This document shows, one piece after another, positions 36,601-48,864 of a stretch of 64,000 bases of DNA; within the stretch, counting starts at the first letter, position 1; each line of letters begins with the position of its first letter. Under the pieces are notes generated by a model. That model saw only the letters and a list, made by a program, of their open reading frames with translations, did not search any database and was not told the DNA's origin. The stretch covers positions 3,038,001 through 3,102,000 of the forward strand of contig JAUDYN010000004.1 in the NCBI GenBank assembly GCA_030407005.1. Direction: 5' to 3'. The translations under genes were made by a program, and so were the position numbers. The DNA is from Desarmillaria ectypa (taxonomy: Eukaryota > Basidiomycota > Agaricomycetes > Agaricales > Physalacriaceae).

Positions 36601-37442
36601 ACAATTGTGCGAGAGCAAAATGAGAATCGAATAATGAAATAATATGTTCCGCCATACCTTGCTGGTTTCACTAGCAAAGAACACAGCGCCATTCCCGATG
36701 CCCAAAGTACCTTTCATTTTCTTCCCTTTCCTATCGACCTCAGATACCGACCAAGTTTGGATGTCGTCCGCTGTCACCTTTGCCGATGCAACTCTGTCGG
36801 CCGGGTCGACATATGTGCTGACGGGCCGTGGAGGCTAGACAGCGAGTTATAACGCAGAATATCCTGAGACAAGCTCCAGACGCACCGATGGAGGAACTAT
36901 GATCTGTTGGGGTGCCACAGGTTCATCTCCCTCCGCATCCTCGCTGCATGCTTCGACATAGTTAGCAGGGACGAATCCGGCCTTGTCGCCTGTTTTGCTT
37001 TGCACGAGAAGCCACTCATCCTCGGTATCGAACACGAGCAAAATCTCATCCTCTATGATGGAAATTTCACCGGGAGCGACAGCGGTATAGTCGTACATGA
37101 CCTTCACGACCGATGTATGGTCGGCCTGTTAGGTGTAATCAAACAGGGACCCATTATCGGTCAGACTGGAATGAGCATACCGGTTCAACATATGCTGCCG
37201 GAACAAGGCCAACAGGGCTATCATCGTCTTGGGATGAGCCTTTGACCTTGACCTTCCACCAACTAACACGAAACGAGTAAGCAAGGTGTGAATGCAAATG
37301 ACCAGGGCACTGACTCGTCGTCTACTCGCTCCTTGAGAAAGAGAATCTGATCTTCCTTTATTTCTATCTCATCATCTGACTGAGGAGTGTAATCGTAGGC
37401 GGCCTTGAGCACCGCGAGGTACTTGTCGAGGTCGTTGGCCAT
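33612..37442 (-). CDS. SLA1: Endocytic actin adaptor Sla1
   Basis: Sla1 couples cargo recognition to actin assembly at clathrin-coated endocytic sites. The start MANDLDKYLAVLKA at 37442 opens SH3-1 (AYDYTPQSDDEIEIKEDQIL, VGLVPAAYVEP). SH3-2 is VKVMYDYTAVAPGEISIIED...AGFVPANYVE. A PH-like block follows (TWSVSEVDRKGKKMKGTLGI, LHFSAGSRDNTEAIVAKLES), then SH3-3 (AALYDFTAAGDDELSVKEGE...GMVPSSYLE). An E/R/A-rich coiled stretch precedes SHD1 (RVWHDRTGQFRVDAAFVGMN), which in yeast binds NPFx(1,2)D cargo signals, and the SAM-like SHD2 (VDWFKFFLDAGCDMDDCTRY). The C-terminus is a Q/P/T/G repeat region with motifs such as ILSQPTG, MMSQPTG and LIPTQTG, matching Ark1/Prk1 kinase sites. The last exon, ending GGSSYVGYQR, is joined through a GTGCGT intron. 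It is divergent from SUP35. Confidence 0.93.
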
Positions 37443-37734
37443 GAAGTGATGATGTGAGAGTCGAGCCTCCCGATTGGGATATCACCGCTGCCATCACCAA
37501 ATATATATATATGACCCGCGTAGCGCCGTAGTACTCATTGTTATTGAATATTAAATAGTCAAGCAATATTTATTCAATAATGTGTGAACCTTTTTCTAAG
37601 AATCATTTGTATTCCAAAGCTTGAGTCCGGTCTGAAATTCGGAGCCGGCTGATATATCCTTGTTTACCTCTTGTCTTTGTATACTCAACTTCCTTCCTGT
37701 ATTTCTTCCTCTGACGCTCACTACGATAATTATC
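37443..37734. promoter_or_regulatory. Shared SLA1/SUP35 promoter
   Basis: 292 bp between divergent starts. An AT run with the alternating tract near 37501-37511 (atatatatatat) could act as a TATA or nucleosome-depleted element. Confidence 0.5.
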
Positions 37735-39765
37735 ATGAGCAGACTCAATGCCAGTGCCTTCGAATTCGTTCCGGGAAGAGCCTTTGGTGTCCCACCACCT
37801 GTACAGCAGCCTCCTCCACCTCCGCCAGTGGAGCGCCCAGAGCAGATCGAAGCACCACCTCCACCACCCACCATATCTTTAAACATTGGCAGCTCTAGAC
37901 CATCTCCTTCCCCTAGTCCTTCCCCAGCACCACCATCTGCAAAGCGAACCCAGGAAAAGCCAAAGGAAACGCCGCCGCCGACGCCAAAACCCAAGAATGA
38001 CCCTGCTCCCCCATCCAAGACGTTCACCCTCGAAAAGGCCAAGACTGACACCAATGCCATAGCCCAGGAAGTGAAAGCCGTCGCCGATCAGACTGTCCTT
38101 GACGATCTCTATGGCTCAGGTGTGTAAAAACCATTTTTCCATATTGAAATCACCCATAAAATTTGTCCAATCAGTAAAAGAGCATTTAAACATCGTTTTC
38201 ATTGGACATGTCGATGCTGGTAAGAGTACTATGGGTGGAAATCTCTTGTACATGACCGGCATGGTCGACAAGCGGACGATGGAGAAATACGAGAAGGAAG
38301 CGAAGGATGCTGGTCGAGAAACATGGTATCTCAGCTGGGCTCTCGATTCCACCCCTCAGGAGCGTGCTAAAGGAAAGACTGTCGAAGTCGGCCGTGCTTA
38401 CTTCGAGACGGGGGTCCGTCGATACACCATTCTCGATGCACCAGGCCACAAGACATTCGTACCATCAATGATTTCTGGCGCTGCCCAAGCTGATATCGCC
38501 ATTTTGGTAATATCCGCCAGAAAGGGAGAATTCGAGACTGGTTTTGAGAAAGGAGGACAGACGAGAGAGCACATCATGTTGGTCAAGACCGTCGGTGTGA
38601 CGAAGCTCGTCATCGCTATCAATAAAATGGACGACTCGACAGTCCAATGGGACAAAGGGAGGTTCGATGAAATCAAGGACAAGCTGACGCCTTTTGTCAA
38701 GGCGGCAGGCTTTAATCCCAAGACCGACATAACTTTCATTCCTGTTTCTGCCTATACCGGTGTCAATCTCAAGGATCCTGTGCCCAAGGGTATATGCTCT
38801 TGGTGGACGTGAGTTCACTTAACAGGTTCCCTCCTCTGTATTTACTAAGCATCCTAATAGAGGAACGTCCTTCCTATACCACCTAGATCACATGCCCATG
38901 GTTGACCGCAAGATCAATGCTCCCCTTATGATGCCCATCTCTGAAAAATACAAAGAGCTTGGTACAGTCGTCGTCGGCAAAGTTGAATCCGGTCACATCC
39001 AGAAGGGAGATAACTTAACTCTCATGCCCAACAAAGACGTCGTCGAAGTTTCCGCCATCTATAACGAAATGGAAGAAGAAGTAAACTCTGCTTTCTGCGG
39101 TGACAATGTCCGCATCCGTCTGCGTGGTGTCGATGATGAAGATATATCTCCTGGATTCGTGCTCACTAGTCCGCAGAAACCCATCCACGCTGTGAGGCAG
39201 TTTGAAGCACAATTGGCCATCCTAGAGCACAAGAGTATCATTTGCGCAGGATATTCGGCTGTCATGCACATACACACCTTGGCCGAAGAAGTTGTGCTGA
39301 CTGTAAGTTACCACGAATCGATGTGAATGATATTAACCTATCCCCTTTAGCAACTGTTGCACTATTTCGACAAAAGCACAGGTCGCAAGTCTAAAAAACC
39401 ACCACAATTTGCCAAGAAAGGTCCTCCAGATTCTTTCAAAGCTAATCGTCTCCTCATATCTTTCAAAGGCCAGAAAATCGTAGCTCTGATAGAAACGACA
39501 CTGCCGGTCTGTGTAGAGCGCTTCGTAGATTACCCTCAGCTTGGGCGGTTCACACTTCGAGATGAAGGTCAGTATAGGCACTTTTATCTCCTTTATGAAT
39601 ATTCTGAATCCTTGTTTTACCTAGGGAGGACCATCGCTATCGGAAAGGCATATGTGCTCCATCTATCTTATCTTCTAATACTGACTAGCCCCTTAGATCA
39701 CTAAGCTGGTAGAAGGACCTGTTGAAGAAGTCACAGACGGTGTTTCAGGGCTTGCGGTTGCTTAG
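37735..39765 (+). CDS. SUP35: Translation release factor eRF3 with PAM2 motif
   Basis: eRF3 is the GTPase that works with eRF1 to end translation. The N-terminus MSRLNASAFEFVPGRAF contains LNxxAxEFxP, the PAM2 consensus that binds the MLLE domain of poly(A)-binding protein; a proline-rich linker follows, without the Q/N-rich prion segment of yeast. The G domain shows GHVDAGKST, DAPGHK, NKMD and the switch region; domains II and III follow (VGKVESGHIQKGDNLTLMPN, AGYSAVMHIHTLAEEV, QLGRFTLRDEGRTIAIGKIT). Introns lie after YGSG, after CSWW, after VVLT and around GRTIAIGK. The intron starting at 39648 has a GC donor (AAG/GCATAT). The stop is at 39763-39765. All GTPase motifs are intact. Confidence 0.95.
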
Positions 39766-39988
39766 AGAAGTTATATAAGTTGTGTCCATAGTCTCTTGTA
39801 TTGAAATGTATAGCAGAACTGACTTCCGCGGCGAAACGGCCGCTATGCCAAAGTGCTAGAAGCGCTATCGTCGGCACTGTATCTAATTCAACAAAATTTT
39901 ACTCCACTACATTAACCTAGGGCCCTCGTAGACGAAGTTGTGTTACGAATTCTAATATTCAGCGAAAAATATGCACTGCCGTTACATC
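39766..39988. other. Convergent 3' spacer, SUP35 and P450 remnant
   Basis: 223 bp with no coding signal. Confidence 0.45.
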
Positions 39989-42539
39989 TCAATCATCTTG
40001 AGACGCGACCTTCACACGAATGGGCGGAAGAGCACTGTTCTGCACCTCTCCCTCAACCGTCGGCGCCATTACTCGACAAGCCTCTCTACGACTTCGAGGA
40101 ATGACATCGGTAGGGTAAAATTCAAAGTTGTCGATTAGCTCGATGAGTAGGACCTGCATTTCATGAATCCTAAATGCGTAGTCCTATGGGTGAAGCAATG
40201 CGATAGTAGAAGGTAAGGCGTACACAAAGCGCCATCTAACACATGATTGGGGCCCGCTGCCAAATATGAAACTAAAGTAATAATGTCAAAACGCAACATA
40301 CTAGCAATGCCTGAGTGCTACACGTACAGGTTACCTATCAAGCCAAGGAGACCGTGGAACATCCGACCGCGTTTTGGGTTTCGCGATTAACCAGCGATCA
40401 GGGTTGTAGAGATCTGCATCAGGGCCAAAGACTTCCTTATTTCAGTTGTATGCAGGAACGGAGTTGATGAAGTAGGTCCCTTTTGCTATGGGAAGTTCGT
40501 TGAGAACTTTGTCAGATGCGGTCGTTATAGACTTGCTCAAAGGAATGATGTCGTCTCGAGTGGATATCCTGGCGTTATGATACGAGATAGAATGATATCT
40601 AAGACATGTGCTTTGAGCAACAATCACTACGATAAAATGATTGAATACTAACCTTTATGACCGCCCCCAAGTATGGCATAGTATCTAAATCTGACGTAGA
40701 TAGATCGCGACCTCGTGCAGCTAGTGTGACTCGGATTTCCGCTCGAAGCCTATGTTGGATTTGTGGACATTTTACCAACTCATAAACAATCCAGGACAAG
40801 CTTCGCAAAATGACGCATTAAGCATCTCTCAAACGGCAAAGATTTATGGAAACCATACGTGTTCGATGAGGTTTCGTGTCTTGCGAAAAGCAAGCCACTG
40901 ATAATTCAGTTAGCGACGCTGCTGGGTCTTGAATTAAACAACTTCTTCATTAGACTTTGTAATTCTGATTCGCTAAATCGCGTCTTCTCGTCAGTGGACA
41001 TATTTGCTTTCACTTCATATGCACAAGATGAGAATGAGAATTATGCCCGGAAGCAAAAAGAACCAAACCCAATGTTGGAATCCTAGGTGTTGCACAGGGT
41101 AGACTCCAGGCTGGTAAAGCCAGATGTAAAGAAATTGTTATTCTATGGCTCCTACAGAGCTCATATTTATACTACTTCGCACTAGAATCTAGAATGTACT
41201 ACAACTTTCTACGACTCTCGTGCTTACTCATCGACTCTCGGCATGATGCCGGATTGCTCCTTCTAGAACTTTCCAGCAAAATCCCAACACCCAATAGACT
41301 AACTATGCCTCTACCACCCCTTCCAGAAGCAAGGGCATTGTATCGTTCGTTCAGCACCTTCTTCGTTATCTGGCCGATTACTTGACCGGAGTATTGGATT
41401 TATGCAAACTGAGGAGCAGGTGAGTAACTGAAGATGAACCTTATGATCGCCTTGGGAATGCGCTTAACAAGGCAAAAGGAAAGCGCGAGAGCTTTAGCGC
41501 TATCAGGCGTGAGAGCCGAGAATGCCTTGAAAGTAATGTGTACATGAGCCTATCAGGTTACACTCTGAAAATGATGATAATTACTCACAAAATGTTGGCA
41601 TATGCTTCCGCCAAGAAATGCTTTTCGTTACCCTCAAATAGTACCAAATCGATATCGAAGACGGCTAAAGGTCGGTGCCGGCGGTTAGAACATATACACA
41701 CATAGGGAGATAAAACGCTTACCTTGGCCGATGACATCCAAGATCACGTCGGAGATCTCTGGAGCAACGCCAATGACCGCCGACTCACCACCAGACAAGG
41801 AAATCATATCCTGCCATTTTGATACCAACTGTTCGCACGGTCTTCGTCTTGGATATCTTGAAATGGGGAAAATACTATACATACTTTACCTCCACACGAG
41901 AAAAAGGTAGGAACGAAAGTCCTGATTTCCGATATACCAAAGGCAGGCTCCACAGCTCCCCCATGTCTCGGGTGGCCGGCGTCTGTATCGTGGATCAAGA
42001 TGAAGACCATACAATTTGTGCTATTTGACATACCATCACTTTCTCTCATAAGAAGAGCGATCATTTCTTTTCGACCAGATGGCCTGGAGAACTTGTACCT
42101 GGTCGAGTGATACGTATATTGGATGGCTTTGGGATCTGATACTAACAGCCGGTCTTCCTGGAAATCGACAGGAAATACGTTATAGACAGACTGATTAGTT
42201 AAATATTTACTCACGCCTTGATGCTCCGACTCGGACAACACCTGCATACATTGCCTGCCATGTGAAGTCAACCTGCAGAAACTCATCAATGCACAGTCCA
42301 TTATATAGAGAAGTAGAAATGACACACTTCTCCAGCTTGTCCAGCTAGAAGCTCAGGGTAAACACCTTGACTCAACCTTAAGACCTCTCATCCACAGACA
42401 GAAGTTGATAGACGATACCGTATAGGAAGGACTCGGAGGGTGAGCCGCGCACATCAGATACCAATTTTCGAGTGGAACGGCGGACGAGATAGAGGAATAC
42501 CAAGAAAGCAAGAACAACGGATACATTGAGAGGCGTCAT
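39989..42539 (-). pseudogene. Decayed cytochrome P450
   Basis: The whole length of a mushroom P450 can be followed: membrane anchor MTPLNVSVVLAFLVFLYLV (start 42539), VDFTWQAMYAGVVRVG, EDRLLVSDPKAIQYTYHSTR, VEPAFGISE, KWQDMI, FLAEAYANIL, ALALSFCLVKRIPKAIIRFI, VKANMSTDEKTRFSESELQS, FARHETSSN, LSWIVYELVKCPQIQHRLRA, YHSISYHNARISTRDDIIPL, VFGPDADLYNPDRW, and a C-terminus ending KVASQDD. Key sites are damaged. The C-helix reads HPRHGGAVEPAFG where HKRQRRVMNPAFG is usual. The I-helix has ARHETS, not AGHETT. The K-helix ExxR has become TCLR with one extra base at the exon junction near 40610-40630, breaking the frame. The heme loop at 40232-40263 reads FGSGPQSCVRWRF, losing the Arg/His before Cys and the Gly after it. 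I judge it inactive. Confidence 0.75.
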
Positions 42540-43094
42540 CAGTGAGTGGCGATTAGTTGTAACTGTTAGACAAGATGGAGCATGAGTAAGAGGGTCACCA
42601 ATAGTCCAATGTAAGTCCATCAGAAACATTACGGAGAACTGACGCAAGAGCACTCTCTCATCTCGCAGGTCAGCGATTTTTTTAAATTGAGGATCCATCT
42701 GCATGGGAGGAGGTAAAAGGCAATTGGCAAATACTCAGCTTTAACATACAAGCCAGTTAATTATCACCTACTTATTCATGCTCTTCACGCGAATACCATA
42801 TTTTTTTTTAGAAGAGTGCTATCAGCAAGAGCCGCAGGTTCGATATTGATGAAGCGTCTAGGAACGGAGTCTGACACGAACAGGTTGACGAGTAGTATTT
42901 CGCAGCTGACTCTTTCTAGGACTGAGAATCAAAAAAGGCCCAGATTATACTTTTTGAGGTCGCGTTATCAGGAGCCGTATGAGTCTCGAATCTTGCCGCT
43001 TGCGCCTTAAAATCTGTCTTGGTCGATAATGAAGGGTACGTGAGAAAGTACAACAACGGTACATACCGGCCCGACTTTCCGAATATTCTTGTCC
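42540..43094. other. Spacer between P450 remnant and RTP1
   Basis: 555 bp, divergent. A small plus-strand frame at 42816-43010 has no recognisable content. It presumably holds the RTP1 promoter. Confidence 0.4.
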
Positions 43095-46000
43095 ATGTTC
43101 AAGGACCTTCAGCATTACCTCCAAGCCGGCGCCTTCCTTCTCGAATCTCCATCATCCCCATTGCCATCATTGAGTTTACAATCTACTCTACGAAACCGCC
43201 TTGCCCAATACTATGACTACCTGCAGCAACCACAGAATTTTGACAACAATGCATCGGTGCAAGAGATTGAGCAGGTGACAGCGGAAGAAGCCCTTTCTGT
43301 CGTTGGATGCGTTCAGCGAATAGTTGGTGGACAGGACGGTGAAGAGGATATTCCACTCCTTGGAACACGCGATATAGCCCAAATACGCACTCTCCTCTCC
43401 ATCGTGTTTAAGTGGAGCGTCGAACCACTCTTATCACGTATCATCGTCGCGTTACCCACCCCTTCGACGTCGAAAAAGGTTCAGGTCGTCACTGAAAATA
43501 CAGTCAAAGACTACGAGCACCTCTGCAAGCTGATCAATGAGATTTTCGCCCTCCTGTTTCCTTCTGGTGTGCAAAGCCGTCTACCACAAACGCTGATTAC
43601 CACGACAGTGTTGAATAGGCACGTCACGGATATTCTGAAGCCCGCGATAGTGCTTGGGTGGCTTCCAAAGTCTTCGGTAACAGAACACATATTACCTCTT
43701 GATAGCGCACAGCCTTTGGTTATTCGTCTTCTAGCCATGTGCGTGTGAATTTCTTGGATTAAAGCAAATGCTGATCTTTAACCAACTTTCCAGCCTACAT
43801 CCATCGCAGAGTATCACTGCCCTCGGAGGCATCATCTCTTCTCTCTCCCCTGGGACAGTGTTTGCTCAGCGTATCTGTTCTGTGCTTCTCAGTAGGCAAG
43901 TGATGCGGTCACAAGGCGTAAACGGATTATGCGCCGCCGTATTCGGAGACTCTGAGGAGGCCGGGAAAGAATTACATCTGGACAAACTCGAGCATATAGC
44001 AAAGGTCCTGACGGCAGTACCGAGAGGAATGGAACCAAAGGTGAGCATTTGATACCGAAAGTCAGCGCTAGTTCAGTGCAATATGAATGCAAAGCATTGG
44101 AAAAATACCACTACAGTGGCTTGAAAGTATGGTTTCGACACCATTCATGGCGCACTCGATTTTCCTGATTTTCGGTGAGATTGTCGAAATAAGCTGATAT
44201 TGAAGGGTTTAGGACTACTATAGTGCTACTGTGCCGCGGATTCTCGCGCTTCTCTACAATGATGCACCTGCATCATATAAGCGCGCGGCAGCGTTTACTA
44301 TCTCTAGGATGCTAGCGACGGATGGGTCTTCTTCACACCATAAAACTGCAAGAGGTATTATCATGCCTTTGCTTCATGGCCCTTTGCTGCACATCCCCAC
44401 GCTCTTCGACGAACCAAGCAGCCTGATACAGCCCATCAATCCACTTTCCCAGCCCGGTCCTAGTGTCTCGTCGTCGAAATTAGGTCCTAACACAGCGTTG
44501 ACCGCCTTATCTACTCTGATAACCAACACTGATCCGGTGCCAACACTGATCGCCACGCTGCTTTCCCCGGTCATACCTTCTCTTTATTCTCTGCTGGAGC
44601 ATCTGGAGCATGTTCGCACTTCGAATCCCACTATTCGTGAAACTGTTCGCGGTATGCTAGAAACGTGGGGCCGCGTTGTTGAGAAGGAGGAAGGAACATG
44701 GATCATTTGGAACATCATACAGAACGAAGGGGGTGAGATTGGTTGGAAGGTGAATTTGGAGGGGCTGATCTACCAGGTCGACAAAGAGAAAAATTCGGGG
44801 CCTGCGATGTTCACTCCAGAAGATCTTGAGAAGGCTGAGCTGGCAGGGGAGCTTGATCCGGACGCAAACATCATGGATCTATACCCAGATCCACAACGGT
44901 TTGTCTTATTCTTGAAAAAACTCGATAGAAGAGATGTCAGTGGAGAGTTGTTTGTTAAACTATTGGAAGCATATAGGGATTCTCGAGTAGACGGTGATCC
45001 GATGAAGTAAGTACCTGACGTTCGCTATTGCAAACGCTCACGTATTGTCACATAGGACGTTGCTATACCTGCAACTCATCATGCAAATCCAAGCGAAAAT
45101 GTCTGATGGAGACGGGAAGGAGAACATATTAAAAGATCCGGGCCATATTTTGGCGTTTGTAAAGCACGCCTTGGAGACGCGCGCTCAGTCGAACGCAGTT
45201 ATTGAGAAAACGGAAGATCCTCTAAAGTTTATACACACTCAAAAAGATCTTGGGGAAGAAGACAGCGATGACGAAAACACGCCAGAGTACGACGAGATGA
45301 CAGAAACAAGCATCAATCTTCTGTTGTCGATATTTGAGTCAAACCCAAACCTTTCGGCGCGAACAGAACCCGTCTTAAACGAGATTTTCGAGCTCCTTGA
45401 ACCTCTCGCAAAAAACGGGCTGGAGGGGATCAAGCCGATTGCAAGGGAAGCGAGGATGGTTATGACTGCTCGACTTGCCTCTACATCTACTGCCGTTCCC
45501 AGCAAAGGGAAAGTGAAAGACGATGCCGAGGAGGTGCGAGAGACGTATCAGCGCGCACTCAAACTCTTACAGGATCCTATCCTACCTGTACGTGCGCACG
45601 GACTACTGCTTCTTCGGGAACTGGCGAAAGGAGGGAAAATGGAAGAGGCGCTGATACCAGCAGTGCTGGCAATCTTCTTGCAAGCACTACAAGACGAAGA
45701 CTCGTATGTGTATCTGAACGGAGTGCAGGGTCTGGCCGGGATGGTTGAGGGTGGGAGATGGGGCAGAGAGGTCCTCAGAGGGCTGGTCGGCGACTACGCT
45801 AAAGGAATATCCAGAGGATATGTGTGGAGTCGAGGCGAGGTAGACACAAGGGTCAGGATCGGGGAGGCCTTGGGTATGGTCATAAGACGTTGTGGTAGCG
45901 CGTTAGGTGCATATGGTTAGTCCTTTATTCGTCCCATCCTTCCTTGTTCCTGACAGCCGCGTAGTGGATATCATCGTGCCAACCCTTCTGCATGTTGTCC

Positions 46001-46455
46001 GTATGCGTGAATTACCTACGACGCTGCGTACATCAGCTATCAGTTTACTGGGCGAGTGCGCCGCCGCACATGCACTAGCACTTGCATCATACTTCCAAGA
46101 TCTTGTAGGAGGGATGGTTGATCTGCTTCAATTGGAAAGTGTGCAGACGGAGGAAGAGGATGGAGAGAAAAGTATGGACGAGAATCCCACCAAAGCTGAT
46201 GGCAAATTCCCGCCGATGAGACGGGCGGCAGTGAGGTTCTTGGGTGTCCTGGTGAGGGAAGCAAGCAAGGCTATCTATGACGATGAAGATGTGGGGTATG
46301 AAAGGCGAATATGGCAGGCAGATATCCTGAGGAGAGCCAAGGTGACGCTCGGGTATCTCGCTGCAACTGACGGAGATGGGGTTGTTAGAGTTATGGCAAG
46401 AGAGGTTGGAGAGCAACTGCGACAATTGGAAGAGGCATTTGTGGAGGTGGTTTGA
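43095..46455 (+). CDS. RTP1: RNA polymerase II assembly factor Rtp1/TANGO6
   Basis: Rtp1 (TANGO6 in animals) is a HEAT-repeat protein that helps assemble RNA polymerase II and bring it into the nucleus. The start MFKDLQHYLQAGAFLLE at 43095 (an upstream TTG frame extends two codons) leads into alpha-helical repeats. Several introns follow, for example after LLAM near 43740, after GMEPK, after DPMK near 45007 and near 45915. The C-terminal family domains are the clearest part: EEVRETYQRALKLLQDPILP then VRAHGLLLLRELAKG, QALQDEDSYVYLNGVQGLAG, and the last block LRTSAISLLGECAAAHALAL with MRRAAVRFLGVLVREASKAI. The stop is at 46453-46455. The family is recognised by the two C-terminal Rtp1 blocks; the N-terminal half is less conserved. 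Confidence 0.88.
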
Positions 46456-47449
46456 TAGTTTCTTCGTGTGTAATACTGTTCCACAACTGTCCATTTTCTT
46501 CGTCTATGTAGCTCCGGAACAGAGAGACGCATTGCGACTGTGGGGGGTGTCGCATCCCTGTAAATTGAATTCATCAAGGTATAGAGTGAGACGAGCATCT
46601 AACGTTTTTCCTTTTTTTCATGCTTAGGCAGCAGTTGACCTGCATGGGTGGGAATACTTCACGTGCTAATATTGGTGTTGGAGTGTTTTCAAGTTTTTCG
46701 AAAATGGTTAACCTTCATTAGCGCCGTGCAGTAACGACCCTGTTGCGTATCCGAATTTGGGTATCACCGCCTGGCAGCGGAATCCGTCGAGGTCATACCG
46801 GAGGGCAAAAGTCTTAGTGGATCAAAGAATGTTGTGTCCGAGCGCAATCTTGTTCCAACATACTTGCACTGCACCTTCTTACCACCCATTGCACGTGTGG
46901 AGATAGGCGGCAAATAGGTAGGCTTACTGGGAACCATTACATTTTGGAGGAGGGCAGTACAAGGCCATTCTATACCAACGTGGCATAGGGTTACGTCAAT
47001 AAAGAAACTTCATGAAAAAGTATAGAAAACGGCCCGACCTAAAAATATAGGTCAAAGGCCCGGAACACACACCTTCCTGCGATCGCTCGCCACGGGTTCG
47101 CGACTGCTTGGTCATATTTCAATTGAACTCGCCTCACTTTTCTGTACACTTATCGCCGCCGTGGGTATTCTGTTTCCTTTCTCATGCTCAAAATGTCAGC
47201 TCACCGACAAGCGGCATGCGTCTATTTCACCACTTGTTTCCTTAGCAGGTACCACGCTATAGCATGGCCGATGTTGACGACATCCATGTCGCGTAAAACA
47301 TAGGTTTGCTGACATAGTGGATGACCCATTCTGAGGAATCTCAGCAATAAACAGTTGGGCGTCATTCACTTGGCGTTCAGCATAAAATGCTTCATTGACC
47401 TACCTGAAAGCCCATCGTTCTGGCGCATTTTTTCTACGGTGATCGGCGC
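46456..47449. other. Intergenic region before the binding protein
   Basis: About 1 kb with no supported gene. A CACGTG occurs near 46891-46896. The right end must hold the promoter of the secreted binding protein. Confidence 0.4.
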
Positions 47450-48864
47450 ATGCGATTCATCATGCGTTTCCATCTCCTTCTCCTCATTACGACATTGATA
47501 TCTTGCTCCGTCGCGCCCGCTGCAACTGCCAAGACTCGCTGTTATGGATGTGATCATGGTTATGGTCATAGTCTAAAAGTCGAGTCACGTACTTTGGATG
47601 AGCTGTATGAGCTTGCCATGGCCGAAGGAGGTCAATTGATCGTAAAGGCTGGCGGAGACGAAACGTACCAACAGGATTCCGTTATCGCAGCGTTCCAGGA
47701 AAGGTTCCCAAAGATGAACATTTCAATAACCGTCGATCTGTCGAAGGTACCCTTGCCCTTTCTTTAGCTGAATAGGTCTAACAAATGCCTCGTGTCCACA
47801 GTATCACGATGGCGTCATCGACCGCTCTCTGAATCAGACCGGAAAGGCGGGTACAGACGTCGCGCATCTGCAAACTCTCCACGATTTCATCCGGTGGAAA
47901 GATGAAGGCCGCGTAGGTATCCTCTCTCGAGCTGACTGAATCATAGTAATGGACAATTTATCCTTGAAGCTCCTCCCGTATAAACCTGCCGGGTGGGACC
48001 AGATTCCAGACGACATCAAGGATGCAGATGGCGCCTACTATGTGTAAGTTCCCGGAAGCAGCGCGTGTCCTATTTCTTAACAGGAAACCGCTGGCATAGA
48101 CCTATCGCCTACATTTTGTTCTCCAACAACTTCGCCACTGCTAAAGCGAACATCTCAGAAGCACCTACGGAATTCCTTGACTACCTCGACTGCAAATGGA
48201 AGGGGAAAATCGTGTCAACATATCCCAATGACGATGACGCGGTTCTTTTCCAGTACGCGAACATACCTGTGTCCTAGAGCCATGTCTAACCTGCTCTGGC
48301 TTCCAGATTCTACAAAATTGTGCAAACGCACGGTTGGGGCGCCATCTACAGCTTCATTGCTCAAGACATTCGCTGGGTTCGCGGAACTGCCACCCCCAGG
48401 GCGGTTCTCCTCTCTGACTCAGAGCGTGCTGTCACATTTTCTACAAATTCTGGTTTCACCAACGGCAGTTCTGGCGTCTATCAGCAGTTGCCCGAAAGCG
48501 ATTTCAGTCTGGTGAGCATATGGCCCCAAAGGGCAGCAATATTCCAGACGGCAGAGCACCCTACTGCTGCAAAACTCTATCTCAATTGGCTCCTCTCCGA
48601 GGAGCACCAATCGTCATCGGGAGGATGGAGCGTGCGCAACGATATCGAGCAACAGGCCGGGCTTAAGCGTGAGTTAGGTCAACATGAATTAATATCTAAG
48701 CTGAATGTATCCTTTCAGCTTTGTCGGAATATAAGGGATTGTTGGAACCGACTGCCTTTGAGAAATTTATGGTAGATCGGGATCTGGTCGAACGTTATCG
48801 TCTGCAGTTCGAGCAGCTAATTGGTACGGCACAAGGCGTGAGCCCTCTCGTAGATGACCTGTAA
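47450..48864 (+). CDS. Secreted ABC-type substrate-binding protein homologue
   Basis: This looks like a bacterial periplasmic binding protein (type II fold, Fe3+/polyamine-like group) encoded by a spliced fungal gene. A signal peptide (MRFHLLLLITTLISCSVAPA, counted from the second Met at 47462) precedes GGQLIVKAGGDETYQQDSVI, AAFQERFPKMNISI and TDVAHLQTLHDFIRWKDEGR. Later exons give YKPAGWDQIPDDIKDADGAY, YILFSNNF, LDYLDCKWKGKIVSTYPNDD, FYKIVQTHGWGAIYSFIAQD, SDSERAVTF, PTAAKLYLNWLLSEEHQSSS and YRLQFEQLIG. Introns are canonical (for example GTACGCG...TTCCAG restoring VLFQ/FYKI). No transport permease or ATPase is nearby, so the fungal protein must act without its bacterial partners, perhaps as a secreted ligand binder. 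The ligand is unknown. Ancient transfer from bacteria is my inference. Confidence 0.8.

Noticed and set aside
40599..40808. A short, separate P450 fragment from a small duplication
   Set aside because: Upstream and downstream P450 segments continue in order over 2.5 kb, so it is one long decayed gene.
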